A stretch of DNA of 64,000 nt from Xanthobacteraceae bacterium. GTDB taxonomy: Bacteria; Pseudomonadota; Alphaproteobacteria; Rhizobiales; Xanthobacteraceae. This document shows, one piece after another, positions 8,908-18,582 of this stretch. Positions within the stretch are counted from its first letter, which is position 1. Each line of letters begins with the position of its first letter. The stretch spans positions 40,010 through 104,009 of the forward strand of contig JAIENY010000040.1 in NCBI GenBank assembly GCA_019750915.1, read 5' to 3'. The notes beneath the pieces were generated by a model, which saw only the letters and a program-made list of their open reading frames with translations, searched no databases and was not told the origin of the DNA. The translations under genes and the position numbers were made by a program.

Positions 8908-9282
8908 ATGCGTTTCATCACCCCCGTTGTTTATGCCGGACTGCTGGCAGCCTCGATCTATACGGCGTTGGCGCAAAGCTCGCCGGTCCAACTGGCAAGT
9001 GCCACCACGGATGAAGTCCAGACCGAAGTTGCGGCGCCTCCTTCTCTTGCTGAACAGTCTGCTGTGATCAAGCCGCCGGCGAGGCATGCGGTCAGGGTCG
9101 GTCGTCGTGAGGTGTGTCGGCAGCAGGTAGCGGCGAAGCATCTGAAGCGTCGCGAGGCCCGCGACCAGGTGCAGATTTGCGTGGCGCAGGCCCGAGTCGA
9201 ATGTCTGCGGCAGGCGATCGATGCAAGGGTTCGCGGGATCACCCAGCGCAGACTCTACGTAAAGGCTTGTGTCGCCTCTTAA
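8908..9282 (+). CDS. Exported protein of unknown function
   Basis: 124 residues with a cleavable signal peptide (about 1-22, ending ALA). The start is supported by GGAGG 9 bases upstream. The mature part has an acidic/Ala-rich stretch followed by a basic C-terminal half with four Cys residues that could form disulfides. I do not recognise a family. A perfect hairpin follows at 9322. Confidence 0.55.
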   Translation: MRFITPVVYAGLLAASIYTALAQSSPVQLASATTDEVQTEVAAPPSLAEQSAVIKPPARHAVRVGRREVCRQQVAAKHLKRREARDQVQICVAQARVECLRQAIDARVRGITQRRLYVKACVAS

Positions 9283-9321
9283 AGCCACGCACTTCTTCCT
9301 TCTGCTGTCCGACGTTGTTAT

Positions 9322-9341
9322 TGGCCGGGTTTTCCCGGCCA
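9322..9341. terminator. Perfect 8-bp GC-rich hairpin
   Basis: TGGCCGGG (9322-9329) and CCCGGCCA (9334-9341) around a TTTT loop, 40 bases after the unknown exported gene. There is no T-run after either arm, so it may end transcription poorly or act as an mRNA 3' stabiliser. Confidence 0.5.
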
Positions 9342-9498
9342 TTCGCAAATGCCTCGTCCACGACCTCCCGCCGGACGCAGGCGGGATGGCAGAAGGTCAG
9401 CGAGATTTGAGCCCCGGGGATAAGCTTCTGGCTGAACCGAATCAGTACGCTCCATCCATTTGATCGAGCGTCATTTTTTCATATTTCATGGGCTGCGC

Positions 9499-9547
9499 TT
9501 GACGGGTCTGGAACCACAGATTACTAGTTTAGAATTCTTCTAAACTA
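9499..9547 (+). promoter_or_regulatory. Promoter and Irr box (iron control element) of mbfA
   Basis: A 10-bp-arm palindrome at 9525-9547, core TTTAGAA-N3-TTCTAAA, ends 9 bases before the mbfA start. This is the form of the iron control element bound by the haem-responsive regulator Irr in Bradyrhizobium. A -35 like TTGACG (9499-9504) and, 17 bases on, TACTAG (9522-9527) give a plausible promoter whose -10 overlaps the palindrome, consistent with Irr acting as repressor under iron limitation. Irr binding is inferred. Confidence 0.82.
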
Positions 9548-9556
9548 AGTTGACCC

Positions 9557-10528
9557 ATGAAAAAGTTTTCTGATCTGACTGAGCGCGAAGTGCTGGCCGT
9601 TGCGATCGCGGCTGAGGAAGAAGACAGCCGCATCTACCTCGCTTTCGCTGAGGATTTGGCCGAACGCTACCCGGATTCCGCCAAGGTGTTTGAGGGCATG
9701 GCGGAGGAAGAGCAGGGCCACCGCCGACTGTTGCTCGACCTGTACGAGAACCGTTTTGGGCCGAACCTGCCGCCGATCCGGCGTGACGACGTCAAAGGTT
9801 TTCTCAAGCGCCGCCCGATCTGGCTCACCAAGAATTTGTCACTCGATACCATCCGCAAGCAGGCGGAACTGATGGAGCTTGAGGCAGAGCGTTTCTACAC
9901 CAGGGCCGCCGAACAGACGACGGATGTGGGCGTGCGGCGGCTGCTTGGCGATCTGGCCGTTCAGGAAAAGGGACACGAGGTCCGCGCAGGTGAACTCGCC
10001 GAGGAATATCTCGGCCACGGCGCGCGCGAGGAGGAAGACAAAACGCGGCACCGCATGTTCGTGCTGCAATACATCCAGCCCGGTCTCGCGGGACTGATGG
10101 ACGGCTCGGTATCGACTCTTGCGCCGCTCTTCGCCGCCGCGTTCGCCACACATCAGAATTGGCAGACTTTTGTTGTCGGTCTCGCGGCCTCGATCGGTGC
10201 GGGCATCAGCATGGGCTTTGCAGAAGCCCTCTCCGACGACGGCTCACTGACCGGCCGCGGCTCGCCTTGGGCGCGCGGATTTGTCTGCGGCCTGATGACC
10301 ACGCTCGGCGGCCTTGGTCACACCTTGCCCTATCTGGTTCCGGACACATGGCCGAATGCGTTTTGGATCGCCACCGGCATTGCTGGCGTGGTGGTGTTCT
10401 TCGAACTCTGGGCGATTGCGTTTGTCCGCGCGCGCTACATGGATACGCCATTCCTTCAGGCCGTGTTCCAGATCGTTCTGGGCGGCGCCATCGTGCTCGC
10501 CGTTGGCATCCTGATCGGGGCGGCTTAG
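9557..10528 (+). CDS. mbfA: Membrane-bound ferritin / iron exporter MbfA
   Basis: 323 residues, the length of the Bradyrhizobium MbfA family. Residues 1 to about 160 form a ferritin-like (erythrin) domain with repeated metal-ligand patterns: EEEDS near 20, E52-x2-H55, a second ELEAERFY helix and EKGHE. The C-terminal half is a VIT1/CCC1-like membrane domain with about five hydrophobic segments. Known members export iron from the cytoplasm, with the ferritin-like domain oxidising or binding Fe(II), and are repressed by Irr at low iron. The Irr-type palindrome immediately upstream fits this role. Confidence 0.93.
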   Translation: MKKFSDLTEREVLAVAIAAEEEDSRIYLAFAEDLAERYPDSAKVFEGMAEEEQGHRRLLLDLYENRFGPNLPPIRRDDVKGFLKRRPIWLTKNLSLDTIRKQAELMELEAERFYTRAAEQTTDVGVRRLLGDLAVQEKGHEVRAGELAEEYLGHGAREEEDKTRHRMFVLQYIQPGLAGLMDGSVSTLAPLFAAAFATHQNWQTFVVGLAASIGAGISMGFAEALSDDGSLTGRGSPWARGFVCGLMTTLGGLGHTLPYLVPDTWPNAFWIATGIAGVVVFFELWAIAFVRARYMDTPFLQAVFQIVLGGAIVLAVGILIGAA

Positions 10529-10602
10529 ATCAAGAGTCATCTTGCGCGCGCTCGAAACATGAGCATGCTGCGCCCGATAATGAGTCAGCTGGTGAGGATG
10601 CC

Positions 10603-11010
10603 ATGGTGCACGAACAAACCCCTCCGAATGCACCGTTGGTAGTGACGTGGGATCACGTCCATCTGCGCGTCGGTGATCCCGATGCGGTGGCCTCGTGGTT
10701 CGAGGAGATGCTGGGCGCGGAAGCGGTGCATACGCCGGGCCGCGTCGATCTCATTCTCGGCGGCCAGAAGATATTCCTGCTGAAGGCGCCAGCGACCGAC
10801 AAGCCGTCACCGTCCCATCCACATCGAGGACTCGATCACTTCGGCGTCAGCGTCAAACATATCGATGACGTCGCCGCCGCGCTGAAATCGAAAGGCGTGA
10901 CGTTCGCCACGGAGCCCTACAACATACGCCCCGGTCTGCGTATTGCGTTTCTTGAAGGACCGGAGGGAATCTCGATCGAGATACTGGAGCGGGACGAGCG
11001 GTATAAATAA
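10603..11010 (+). CDS. VOC (glyoxalase/dioxygenase superfamily) protein
   Basis: 135 residues from ATG 10603, preceded by GGTGAGGA. Two beta-alpha-beta-beta-beta halves are visible: TWDHVHLRVGDPDAVASWFEEMLG and HRGLDHFGVSVKHIDDVAAAL, each starting with a His ligand, and a Glu ligand near the C-terminus in ISIEILE. The fold suits a metal-dependent isomerase, dioxygenase or fosfomycin-type enzyme; the substrate is unknown. A longer in-frame reading upstream overlaps mbfA and has no support. Confidence 0.8.
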   Translation: MVHEQTPPNAPLVVTWDHVHLRVGDPDAVASWFEEMLGAEAVHTPGRVDLILGGQKIFLLKAPATDKPSPSHPHRGLDHFGVSVKHIDDVAAALKSKGVTFATEPYNIRPGLRIAFLEGPEGISIEILERDERYK

Positions 11011-11164
11011 CGCCGGAAGTCGGATTTTTTCGGGAGTGCCTGCAATAGCAGCGCCCCGTTGCTCAATATCTTCTCTGGTCTGCATAAAAAACGACGCGCT
11101 TCCGCATCGCGCTCTCTCATGAGATTTGCCATTCTTCTCCAAATTCAATTGTGGAGACAGATAA

Positions 11165-11917
11165 GTGGATCTTGATCTGAAGGGACGCAAAGTCGTCGTG
11201 AGCGGTGGTTCGCGCGGGATTGGCCGTGCGATTGTGGAAACGTTTCTCAACGAGGGAGCCTCGGTCGCATTTTGCGCGCGCGACGCCGCCGGCGTTTCGA
11301 AAGCCCAAGCGGATCTCGGCGATCGGGCCAAGGGGACAGCGCTGGATGTCGCCGACACCAAGGCGTTGAGCACCTGGATTGAGGACTCCGCTGCGGATAT
11401 GGGCGGGATCGATATTGTGGTGTCCAACGTCAGCGCGCTCTCCGTGGGCGCTGATCCGGAGGTCTGGCATCGGACGCTGGATATCGATCTGCTCGGCGCC
11501 GCGACCATGGTAACGGCGGCGCTGCCCGCACTCCGCGAGTCTGATGCGGCTTCTGTGGTGTTGATCTCCAGCGTGTCGGGCGTGGAATACGACATCTTCG
11601 GTGAACCCTATGGCGCGATGAAAGCCGCACTGATTCATTACGGAAAGACGCTTTCGGTGCGTCACGCGCCGGACAAAATCCGGGTGAACACGGTATCGCC
11701 GGGCAACATCTATTTCAGCGATGGTGTCTGGGGCTCAATCGAACGGGAAAATCCTGGTCTTTTCGCCCAGTGCCTTGCAATGAATCCGATGGGCCGCATG
11801 GGTCGGCCGGACGAGATCGCTAAGGTGACGGCGTTCGTGGCAAGCCCCGCTGCCAGTTTCATGACAGGCGCAAACGTTCTGGCGGACGGCGGCCTCAGCC
11901 GAGGGGTTCAGTACTGA
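11165..11917 (+). CDS. SDR-family NAD(P)-dependent oxidoreductase
   Basis: 250 residues with a GTG start at 11165. Rossmann motif GGSRGIG near residues 14-20 (Gly replaces the usual Thr), SNVS in place of NNAG, catalytic Ser136, and Tyr149-x3-Lys153. The PG and GRMGRPDEIAKVTAFVAS segments are typical of classical SDR enzymes that reduce or oxidise a small carbonyl/hydroxyl substrate. Specificity is not visible. Confidence 0.9.
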   Translation: MDLDLKGRKVVVSGGSRGIGRAIVETFLNEGASVAFCARDAAGVSKAQADLGDRAKGTALDVADTKALSTWIEDSAADMGGIDIVVSNVSALSVGADPEVWHRTLDIDLLGAATMVTAALPALRESDAASVVLISSVSGVEYDIFGEPYGAMKAALIHYGKTLSVRHAPDKIRVNTVSPGNIYFSDGVWGSIERENPGLFAQCLAMNPMGRMGRPDEIAKVTAFVASPAASFMTGANVLADGGLSRGVQY

Positions 11918-11940
11918 CTGATCGCATGGGAAGCAAAGGG

Positions 11941-12411
11941 CTAGTTTTCCTTTTCCCGCGACACCGTGATGTTCGCGCCATTGCTCGTGCGCGCGCAATG
12001 GATGTCGAGCTTGCGATAGCGGGTGGAGACGTCGTAGCCGCGAAGCAGCCCAATGCGGCCGAGGCAGCGTTTGGTGCCGCGCAGCGCGTCGTCTTTCGGG
12101 ATCGTGAACACCAGCGCCGAAGCTGTTGCGACGAATGAAACGAAATCGGCTGATGGCTTTTTTTGCGATGAGGCGGCGTAAAACTCCGCCTGTTTGTTGC
12201 GGCTGGAGCAGCCGAGCGAAGCACGGACCGCGGTCGGATGCTGCAAGTAGATAATCCCGCCGCGCGTGCCGCCGACCTTCAGATTATCGATCTGCTGCGC
12301 AAGTTGCTTGGCGAGATCGTCGCAGCGATCGGCGCGGGCGGGCGCGGAAAAGACTAACAGAGCGCCAACCATGGTCGCGGAAGCCGCGAGTCCTGATAGT
12401 AATTTTGTCAT
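11941..12411 (-). CDS. Exported protein of unknown function
   Basis: 156 residues with a clear signal peptide (about 1-27, ending ARA) and a mature domain with four Cys residues, so probably periplasmic. It is convergent with the SDR gene and ends 23 bases from it. I do not recognise a family. Confidence 0.65.
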   Translation of the reverse strand: MTKLLSGLAASATMVGALLVFSAPARADRCDDLAKQLAQQIDNLKVGGTRGGIIYLQHPTAVRASLGCSSRNKQAEFYAASSQKKPSADFVSFVATASALVFTIPKDDALRGTKRCLGRIGLLRGYDVSTRYRKLDIHCARTSNGANITVSREKEN

Positions 12412-12552
12412 GTATAAACCCCCGTCGCATTGAAGCTTGAGGCATCGGCATAGGCAAGAGGCATGGCAAAGAAGTCATGGGAACTGTTGCAGCTAGGTGG
12501 CGTTGGAGCCCTGTCGCGGACAGATCTGCGATAACCAAGATGGATCGACCGA

Positions 12553-13842
12553 ATGTTATCACGCTGGCTGTGGCTGTGGCGCCGGTTATCCAGGCAATTG
12601 TGGTTCACCGTGGCGGTTTATTGCGCCCTCGGTATCATCACGGCCCTGAGCGCCCTGCTGTTAGAGCCGTTGATTCCTGGCGATATTTCGAGCCGGATTG
12701 GTGCTGATGCGGTTGACCGCATTCTCGGCGTGCTAGCTTCCAGCATGCTGGCGGTGACGACTTTTTCGATTGCAACCATGGTTCAGGCCTTTGCTTCAGC
12801 CTCGACCAGCGCTACGCCACGTGCAACGCAACTGCTTGTTGAGGATAGAAGCGCGCAACGGGCACTGGCCACTTTTATCGGCTCTTTCGTGTTCAGTCTT
12901 GTCAGCATCATCGCACTTTCAACCGGAGTCTATGGACCAAGCGGACGGCTAGTGCTGTTCCTGGTCACCCTCGGCGTCATCGTTTTGATCGTGGTGATGC
13001 TGCTGCGCTGGATCGATCGTCTCTCTAAACTTGGTCGCGTCGGGGAAACGGTCGATCAGGTCGAGCGCGCAGCCTTGCGAGCGATCAAGGCGCGAAGAAA
13101 GACGCCTTGTCTTGGAGGCCACCCAGCCGTTGCCGTTCCGGAAACCGCCATTGGCGTTGTTGTACAGCAGGTGGGATATGTCGAACGAATCGACATGGCG
13201 CGATTGGCGGCTGTCGCGCGAGACGCCGCCTCCGCGATTCACGTTCGAGTGTTGCCGGGTAGCTTTCTGACCCCGGAGCGGGCGGTGGCATATATCAGCG
13301 CCGACCTGGAGGACAAATATCAGGACGATGTGCGCGCCGCCTTTGTGGTGGGAGGCGCTCGCTCGTTCGATCAGGATCCGCGCTTCGGCATGATCGTGCT
13401 GGCTGAAGTAGCTTCGCGCGCGCTGTCCCCGGCGGTCAATGACCCCGGCACCGCGATCGATGTCATTGGTACAGCGGTCCGCCTATTTTCCGAATGGTCA
13501 AAGCCCGATGAAAAAGACGGCTTGGACAAGGTGGCATATCCCGATGTCTATGTGCCGCCCATCACTGCACAGGAGTTGGTGGAGGATGCATTTACGCCGA
13601 TTGCTCGTGATGGCGCAGCATTAATCGAGGTCGGAGTTCGTCTGATCAAGGGGCTGTACGCTGTCAGCGTGATGTCCGATCCGGATATGCGCTTGGCGGC
13701 AATCATGCAGGCCAGGAATGCGCAAGCCCGTTGCGAGAAAGCGCTTTCCAATCCGCACGATCTGGCTCGTTTGCGGGAGGCATGCGGTTGGCTGTCCGGC
13801 CAGCGGACTGATGGAGTAGTACCTTGCTGCACATCGAATTAG
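12553..13842 (+). CDS. DUF2254 family membrane protein
   Basis: 429 residues. Four hydrophobic segments in the first 150 residues (about 15-40, 58-80, 108-130, 135-152) are followed by a long soluble domain. Features of DUF2254 include TFSIATMVQAFASASTSATPR after the second helix, and RALSPAVNDPGTA in the soluble part. Function is not established; a regulatory or channel role is speculative. It is divergent from the exported-protein gene, with 141 bases between. Confidence 0.82.
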   Translation: MLSRWLWLWRRLSRQLWFTVAVYCALGIITALSALLLEPLIPGDISSRIGADAVDRILGVLASSMLAVTTFSIATMVQAFASASTSATPRATQLLVEDRSAQRALATFIGSFVFSLVSIIALSTGVYGPSGRLVLFLVTLGVIVLIVVMLLRWIDRLSKLGRVGETVDQVERAALRAIKARRKTPCLGGHPAVAVPETAIGVVVQQVGYVERIDMARLAAVARDAASAIHVRVLPGSFLTPERAVAYISADLEDKYQDDVRAAFVVGGARSFDQDPRFGMIVLAEVASRALSPAVNDPGTAIDVIGTAVRLFSEWSKPDEKDGLDKVAYPDVYVPPITAQELVEDAFTPIARDGAALIEVGVRLIKGLYAVSVMSDPDMRLAAIMQARNAQARCEKALSNPHDLARLREACGWLSGQRTDGVVPCCTSN

Positions 13843-14080
13843 GGCGCGTTATTTATCCCGAGTGAAGAGTGTGCAACCCGCGCAGAAGGCGCTGGACACT
13901 GCGTGGCAGAACCAAAGGCGTGAGCGGACGGCGAGGTCTGAGCCTCATCAATTCGTTTTACGGAATAACCGCGGCCGCCCGACTTTCGGAAGCTAGGCTG
14001 GGCGCGGGAAAGGGATTAGAACCGTTCGAAATCCGGATCGGCGGCGAGCGCCGCCCGGACAATTAACGCGAGGTCCCTTC

Positions 14081-15727
14081 ATGAATGCTCCCTTCGCTAA
14101 TCCGCCCGCTGTTCCGCCCTATAAGCACACGCCGCTGTTTCCGCTCGGCGAGGACACCACGCCCTACAAGAAGATTTCGGCTGAAGGCGTGCGCGTTGAG
14201 AACGTGATGGGCAAGGATATGCTGGTGGTGTCGCGCGAGGCGTTGAAGGCGCTGGCAGAAGCCGCCTTCGTCGACATCAATCACTACCTGCGCCCCGGCC
14301 ATCTCAAGCAACTGCGCAAGATTCTCGATGACCCTGAGGCCAGCGACAACGACAAGTTTGTTGCGTTTGACTTTCTGAAGAACGCCAATATCGCGGCGGG
14401 CGGTGTACTGCCGATGTGTCAGGACACCGGCACTGCAATCATTATGGGCAAGAAGGGCAACCGTGTTCTTACCGAAGGGGACGATGAGGCTGCGCTGTCG
14501 GAAGGTGCCCGCGATGCATATCTCAAGCGCAACCTGCGCTATTCGCAGCTCGCGCCATTGTCGATGTTCGAGGAAAAGAATACTCGCAACAACATGCCCG
14601 CGCAGTGCGATATCTACGTGGAGGGTGATGACGCCTACAAGTTCATGTTCATGGCCAAGGGCGGCGGTTCGGCCAACAAGAGCTTCCTGTTTCAGGGGAC
14701 GCCCTCGCTGTTGACGCGCGACCGGCTGCTGGCCTTCCTGAAGGAAAAAATTCTGACGCTTGGCACTGCCGCGTGCCCGCCGTATCACCTGGCCATTGTG
14801 ATCGGCGGCACGTCGGCCGAACTGACGATGAAGACGGTGAAGCTTGCCTCCGCTCGTTATCTCGATGCGTTGCCCACAAAAGGGAGTGAGGATGCGCATG
14901 CATTCCGCGATCTGGAGATGGAGCAGGAAATCTGGAAGATGACGCAGTCGATGGGCGTCGGCGCGCAGTTTGGCGGAAAGTATTTCTGCCATGACGTGCG
15001 CGTGATCCGCCTGCCGCGCCATGGTGCGTCGCTGCCGATCGGGCTTGGCGTATCGTGCGCGGCGGACCGTCAGGTGCTCGGCAAGATCACCAAGGACGGC
15101 GTCTATCTCGAGGAGCTTGAACACAATCCCGCGCAGTATCTGCCGGAGATTGAAGGTTCGCTTGGTGGCGAACCGGTGAAAATCGATCTCAACAAACCGA
15201 TGAAGGACATTATCACCACGCTGACGCAATATCCGGTGAAGACGCGGCTTGCGCTGACCGGCACCATCATCGTGGCGCGTGACTCAGCTCACGCCAAGCT
15301 GCGCGAGCGGCTGGAGAGGGGAGAGCCCCTGCCGGATTATTTCAAAAACCATCCGATTTATTACGCAGGTCCGGCGAAAACACCGGAAGGTTATGCGTCC
15401 GGTTCGTTTGGTCCGACCACCGCTGGCCGCATGGATTCCTTCGTCGATCAGTTTCAGGCGGCCGGAGGTTCGATGGTGATGCTGGCGAAAGGCAACCGTT
15501 CAAGTGCGGTTCGCGATGCCTGCAAAAAATACGGCGGCTTTTACCTCGGCTCGGTTGGCGGCTCAGCCGCGAATCTCGCCGAGCACTGCATCAAGAAGGT
15601 GGAGGTCGTCGAGTATCCCGAGCTTGGGATGGAAGCGATCTGGCGCATCGAGGTGGTGGATTTCCCGGCGTTCATCATCATCGATGACAAGGGCAACGAC
15701 TTCTTTAAGGAATTGAATCTGGGCTAG
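14081..15727 (+). CDS. fumA: Class I (iron-sulfur) fumarate hydratase
   Basis: 548 residues, the single-chain FumA/FumB type combining both subunits of class I fumarase. It interconverts fumarate and malate in the TCA cycle and uses an oxygen-sensitive [4Fe-4S] cluster; Cys113 in MCQDTGT is a cluster ligand. The C-terminal domain has the [16 protein letters not shown] and [12 protein letters not shown] motifs. The start ATG 14081 follows GAGG at about 14071. The gene stands alone, with a small unknown gene 57 bases downstream. Confidence 0.95.
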   Translation: MNAPFANPPAVPPYKHTPLFPLGEDTTPYKKISAEGVRVENVMGKDMLVVSREALKALAEAAFVDINHYLRPGHLKQLRKILDDPEASDNDKFVAFDFLKNANIAAGGVLPMCQDTGTAIIMGKKGNRVLTEGDDEAALSEGARDAYLKRNLRYSQLAPLSMFEEKNTRNNMPAQCDIYVEGDDAYKFMFMAKGGGSANKSFLFQGTPSLLTRDRLLAFLKEKILTLGTAACPPYHLAIVIGGTSAELTMKTVKLASARYLDALPTKGSEDAHAFRDLEMEQEIWKMTQSMGVGAQFGGKYFCHDVRVIRLPRHGASLPIGLGVSCAADRQVLGKITKDGVYLEELEHNPAQYLPEIEGSLGGEPVKIDLNKPMKDIITTLTQYPVKTRLALTGTIIVARDSAHAKLRERLERGEPLPDYFKNHPIYYAGPAKTPEGYASGSFGPTTAGRMDSFVDQFQAAGGSMVMLAKGNRSSAVRDACKKYGGFYLGSVGGSAANLAEHCIKKVEVVEYPELGMEAIWRIEVVDFPAFIIIDDKGNDFFKELNLG

Positions 15728-15784
15728 ATGCCGCAGGGAACCGGGTTCCCGCATCATCGTTGTTTGCTCAAGGAGAATACAACG

Positions 15785-15973
15785 ATGACAAGCAATCGCG
15801 ACAAGGCTCAAACCGGCAACCCGGAAAAGATACGCGAAACGGATGCGCCCGGTGATGCGGACGATTTCGCGCCGTTCGCCGAGCCACGCGGCACGCTGGG
15901 CCTGGGACTGCCGAACGAGGGGCTTGCCGATCGCATCGAGAAGATGCGAGAGGACGAGCGGCGCAACCGCTGA
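15785..15973 (+). CDS. Small acidic protein of unknown function
   Basis: 62 residues from ATG 15785, chosen because AAGGAG lies 9 bases upstream; an in-frame ATG at 15728 has no such site. It is hydrophilic and Asp/Glu/Arg-rich, probably disordered, with no Cys or membrane segment. I do not recognise it. It may share the fumarase transcript. Confidence 0.55.
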   Translation: MTSNRDKAQTGNPEKIRETDAPGDADDFAPFAEPRGTLGLGLPNEGLADRIEKMREDERRNR

Positions 15974-16090
15974 TCGCCGGTGATTTAACGGACTGAATCC
16001 TGCGCGGCGTCATGGAATGGCGCCACGGTGGGTTTGTCTTTTCACATGCTGACAATGTGACACGTGCGATTTGCGCTTGACTTTCCGGCG

Positions 16091-16122
16091 CCTTTTATTT
16101 AACCAAAAGGTTAAATAAAAGG
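16091..16122 (+). promoter_or_regulatory. Perfect 14-bp-arm palindrome at the arsR promoter
   Basis: CCTTTTATTTAACC (16091-16104), AAAA, then GGTTAAATAAAAGG (16109-16122): perfect arms, ending 10 bases before the regulator's ATG. A -35 like TTGACT lies at 16077-16082 and a 17-base spacer puts the -10 inside the palindrome, so a bound repressor would block the promoter. The natural reading is an autoregulatory operator for the adjacent ArsR protein. A weaker inverted repeat (TCACAT-N7-ATGTGA) lies at 16042-16060. Confidence 0.8.
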
Positions 16123-16132
16123 AATACCCGGA

Positions 16133-16519
16133 ATGGACCGTCTTTCCAGCACATTTTCAGCATTGGCTGATCCCACCCGCCGCGCGATTTTGGCGCGGCT
16201 GGCGCTCGGCGAAACCTCCGTCAACGAACTCGCCAAGCCCTTCGACATCAGCCTGCCGGCGGTGTCGAAGCATCTGAAGGTTCTGGAAGGCGCGGGACTG
16301 ATTTCGCGCGGCCGCGACGCGCAGTGGCGACCATGCAAACTCGAGGCGGCGCCGCTGCACGATGCCGCGAACTGGATCGAGTACTACCGAACATTCTGGG
16401 AGGCGAGTTTCGATCGCCTCGATGCTTATTTGCAGCGCCTGCAAGCGGGCGGCGATGACGACAACGGCAGCAAGCCGAGGAAAGCCGGAACGAAAGGGAA
16501 GAGCAATGGCCGCAAGTGA
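16133..16519 (+). CDS. ArsR/SmtB-family transcriptional regulator
   Basis: 128 residues. Winged-helix DNA-binding domain in residues 1-90, with ALADPTRRAILARLALGE at the start and the recognition helix ISLPAVSKHLKVLE at about 41-54. No Cys-based metal motif is seen, so it probably is not a metal sensor. Regulators of this subgroup are usually paired with AHSA1/SRPBCC proteins, as here: its 3' end overlaps the next gene by 14 bases. The basic C-terminal tail (GSKPRKAGTKGKSNGRK) is encoded largely by the overlap region. Confidence 0.92.
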   Translation: MDRLSSTFSALADPTRRAILARLALGETSVNELAKPFDISLPAVSKHLKVLEGAGLISRGRDAQWRPCKLEAAPLHDAANWIEYYRTFWEASFDRLDAYLQRLQAGGDDDNGSKPRKAGTKGKSNGRK

Positions 16520-17012
16520 GACGAGCGCTAAAGAGTTCACCATCGCTCGCACGCTCAACGCATCACGCGAGCTTGTCTGGAAGGCGTGGACCGAGCGCGA
16601 GGCACTCGAGGAATGGTGGGGCCCGAAGGGTTGCCCGATCGAGGTCGAAGAACTCGACGTTAAGCCCGGCGAAAAATTCCACTATTCAATGCGGATGCCG
16701 GACGGCAGCGTGTGGTGGGGCGTTTTTTATTATCGTGAGGTGGAAAAGCCCTCACGGCTTGTTTTCGTCAATTCGTTCTCCAACGAAAACGGTGAAATTA
16801 TCCGCGCGCCATTCAGTGGCGCGTGGCCGAAGGAGGTCTACAATGTCGTGACCTTCACCGAGAAAGACGGCAAGACCTTGGTTTCGCTTCGCGGCCATCC
16901 GATCAATGCAACAGCAGAAGAGAGCTCTTTCTTCGAAAGCATGTTCGGCTCTCTGCAGCAGGGTTTCGGTGGAACTTTCGAGCAACTCGAATTCTATCTT
17001 GCCTCACATTGA
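16506..17012 (+). CDS. AHSA1/SRPBCC domain protein (copy 1)
   Basis: 168 residues from ATG 16506, overlapping the arsR stop by 14 bases, so translation is probably coupled. One SRPBCC (START-like) domain with the AHSA1 signature: TIARTLNASRELVWKAWTE at the start, WWGPKG near residue 36, and a C-terminal helix GTFEQLEFYL. The fold makes a hydrophobic cavity for a small ligand or binds a partner protein; no ligand is known. The next gene encodes a protein of identical length and clearly similar sequence. Confidence 0.88.
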   Translation: MAASETSAKEFTIARTLNASRELVWKAWTEREALEEWWGPKGCPIEVEELDVKPGEKFHYSMRMPDGSVWWGVFYYREVEKPSRLVFVNSFSNENGEIIRAPFSGAWPKEVYNVVTFTEKDGKTLVSLRGHPINATAEESSFFESMFGSLQQGFGGTFEQLEFYLASH

Positions 17013-17031
17013 AGGTCACAGGAGACGAGCG

Positions 17032-17538
17032 ATGAATGCAAATTGTGCAAACGGCGAAGCCTTCGTCATTATCCGAACCTTCGATGCGCCGCGCGACACG
17101 GTTTGGAAAGCGTGGACCGATCGCGACCAGCGAACGCAATGGTGGCAACCCATGGGTACGCCTCTCGAAGTGAAGACGTACGAGGTGAAGCCCGGCGGTG
17201 TCATGCACTACGCCATGGATATGCACGACGGCGGAAAATGGTGGGGCGTATTTGCTTATCGCGAGGTCAAAGCGCCATCGCGTCTGGTCTATGTTAATTC
17301 GTGTTCCGATGAGAATGGTGGCATTACGCGACACACGCTCAACGCGCAGTGGCCATTAAAAGTCCTCACCACCGTGACGTTCACGGAGAACGGCGACAAG
17401 ACCATCGTGAGGCTCGAAGGTGTTCCGCTCGATGCAACCGACGAGGAGCGCTCAGTGTTCGAAAACGGGATCGAGACGATGCAGAAGGCCTTTGACGGCA
17501 CGTTCGGTCAGCTCGAGGCCTATCTCGCGTCGCGGTGA
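17032..17538 (+). CDS. AHSA1/SRPBCC domain protein (copy 2)
   Basis: 168 residues, the same length as copy 1, and alignable along its whole length (VWKAWTD, WWQPMG, a KWWGVFAYREVKAPSRLVYVNS segment, GTFGQLEAYLASR). This points to a tandem duplication. The start is supported by AGGAG 9 bases upstream. Substitutions such as WQP for WGP and extra Cys residues near the N-terminus suggest the two copies have diverged in ligand or partner. Confidence 0.87.
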   Translation: MNANCANGEAFVIIRTFDAPRDTVWKAWTDRDQRTQWWQPMGTPLEVKTYEVKPGGVMHYAMDMHDGGKWWGVFAYREVKAPSRLVYVNSCSDENGGITRHTLNAQWPLKVLTTVTFTENGDKTIVRLEGVPLDATDEERSVFENGIETMQKAFDGTFGQLEAYLASR

Positions 17539-17616
17539 TATTCGACAGGTAATGCCAGCGTCATGATTTCAATGTTAGCGGTTGTTTGAATTTGTTGCCA
17601 GCAAGGGAGAAGCACG

Positions 17617-18030
17617 ATGAAAGTCATCCCGTATCTCTTTTTCAACGGTACCTGCGAGGACGCACTGAACTTTTATGAAAAGACGCTTGGTGCGAAGGCC
17701 GTTTTCATGATGCGGTATAAGGACATGCCGGCGGAGACCGGGCATTCTCCGGAAGTCCAGGCCAAGATTGCGCACGTGCGATTTACGATTGGAGACGACG
17801 TGATCATGGCGTCGGATGCGCCGCCGGACCGCTTCAACAAACCGCAGGGTTTCGATATCAATCTCAGCATCGCGACTCCGGAAGAGGCGGATCGCATTTT
17901 CGCGGCGCTTTCGGAAGGCGCGCAGGCTATTCATATGCCGATCGCGGAAACGTTTTGGGCGCATCGCTTCGGATCGCTGGTCGACAAGTTCGGCATCCCG
18001 TGGATGGTGAACTGCGAAAAGAAGATGTAA
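17617..18030 (+). CDS. PhnB-like VOC family protein (copy 1)
   Basis: 137 residues. The pattern VIPYLFFNGTCEDALNFYEKTLGA, HVRFTIGDDVIMASDA and HRFGSLVDKFGIPWMVN is that of the PhnB/3-demethylubiquinone methyltransferase-like branch of the VOC superfamily. These are dimeric ligand-binding or resistance-type proteins; catalytic function is mostly undemonstrated. It sits between SRPBCC copies 2 and 3. Confidence 0.85.
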   Translation: MKVIPYLFFNGTCEDALNFYEKTLGAKAVFMMRYKDMPAETGHSPEVQAKIAHVRFTIGDDVIMASDAPPDRFNKPQGFDINLSIATPEEADRIFAALSEGAQAIHMPIAETFWAHRFGSLVDKFGIPWMVNCEKKM

Positions 18031-18053
18031 TCGCGGAGATTGCGAGGCGATCG

Positions 18054-18557
18054 ATGCAATCGAAATTGTCAGCCTCAGCCAGTCCGCTGTCCGTGAAAGA
18101 CGATGAACTCGTCGTCTCGCGCAGATTCAACGCGCCGCGCGATCTGGTGTGGAAAGCATGGACCGATCCAAAACACGCCGTCCACTGGTGGGGGCCGCCG
18201 TTTTGTCCCGCGATAGAGATGCATATGGATCTGCGCGTCGGTGGCGAATGGCGTCACTGCCTGAAATCGTCGGAAGACGGCTCGCTGCTTTGGCAACATG
18301 GCGTATTTCAGGAGATCACGCCGCCCGAACGGCTGGTGTTCACCTTTACATGGGACAACAACCAGTATCTTGAATTTCCAAATGTGCCGATGCTGGTGGA
18401 ACTGTCTTTTGAAGAGCGGGACGGCGGCACGCTTGTCACGCTGCGGCAGACCGGATTTCATTCTATCGCCGACCGCGATGGGCACGGCGTGGGCTGGACC
18501 GGCACTTTCGACCGGTTTGAGCCTTATGTCGCGCAGATGACGGCGAGCGGTGTCTGA
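18054..18557 (+). CDS. AHSA1/SRPBCC domain protein (copy 3)
   Basis: 167 residues from ATG 18054, preceded by GAGG. AHSA1 signature at RRFNAPRDLVWKAWTDPKH with WWGPPFC; the C-terminal half (FTWDNNQYLEF... TLRQTGFHS... GHGVGWTGTFDRFEPYV) differs from copies 1 and 2, so it is a more distant paralog. It begins 23 bases after the preceding VOC gene. Confidence 0.87.
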   Translation: MQSKLSASASPLSVKDDELVVSRRFNAPRDLVWKAWTDPKHAVHWWGPPFCPAIEMHMDLRVGGEWRHCLKSSEDGSLLWQHGVFQEITPPERLVFTFTWDNNQYLEFPNVPMLVELSFEERDGGTLVTLRQTGFHSIADRDGHGVGWTGTFDRFEPYVAQMTASGV

Positions 18558-18582
18558 GGTCGCTGTGTGTGAGGAGGATGCT

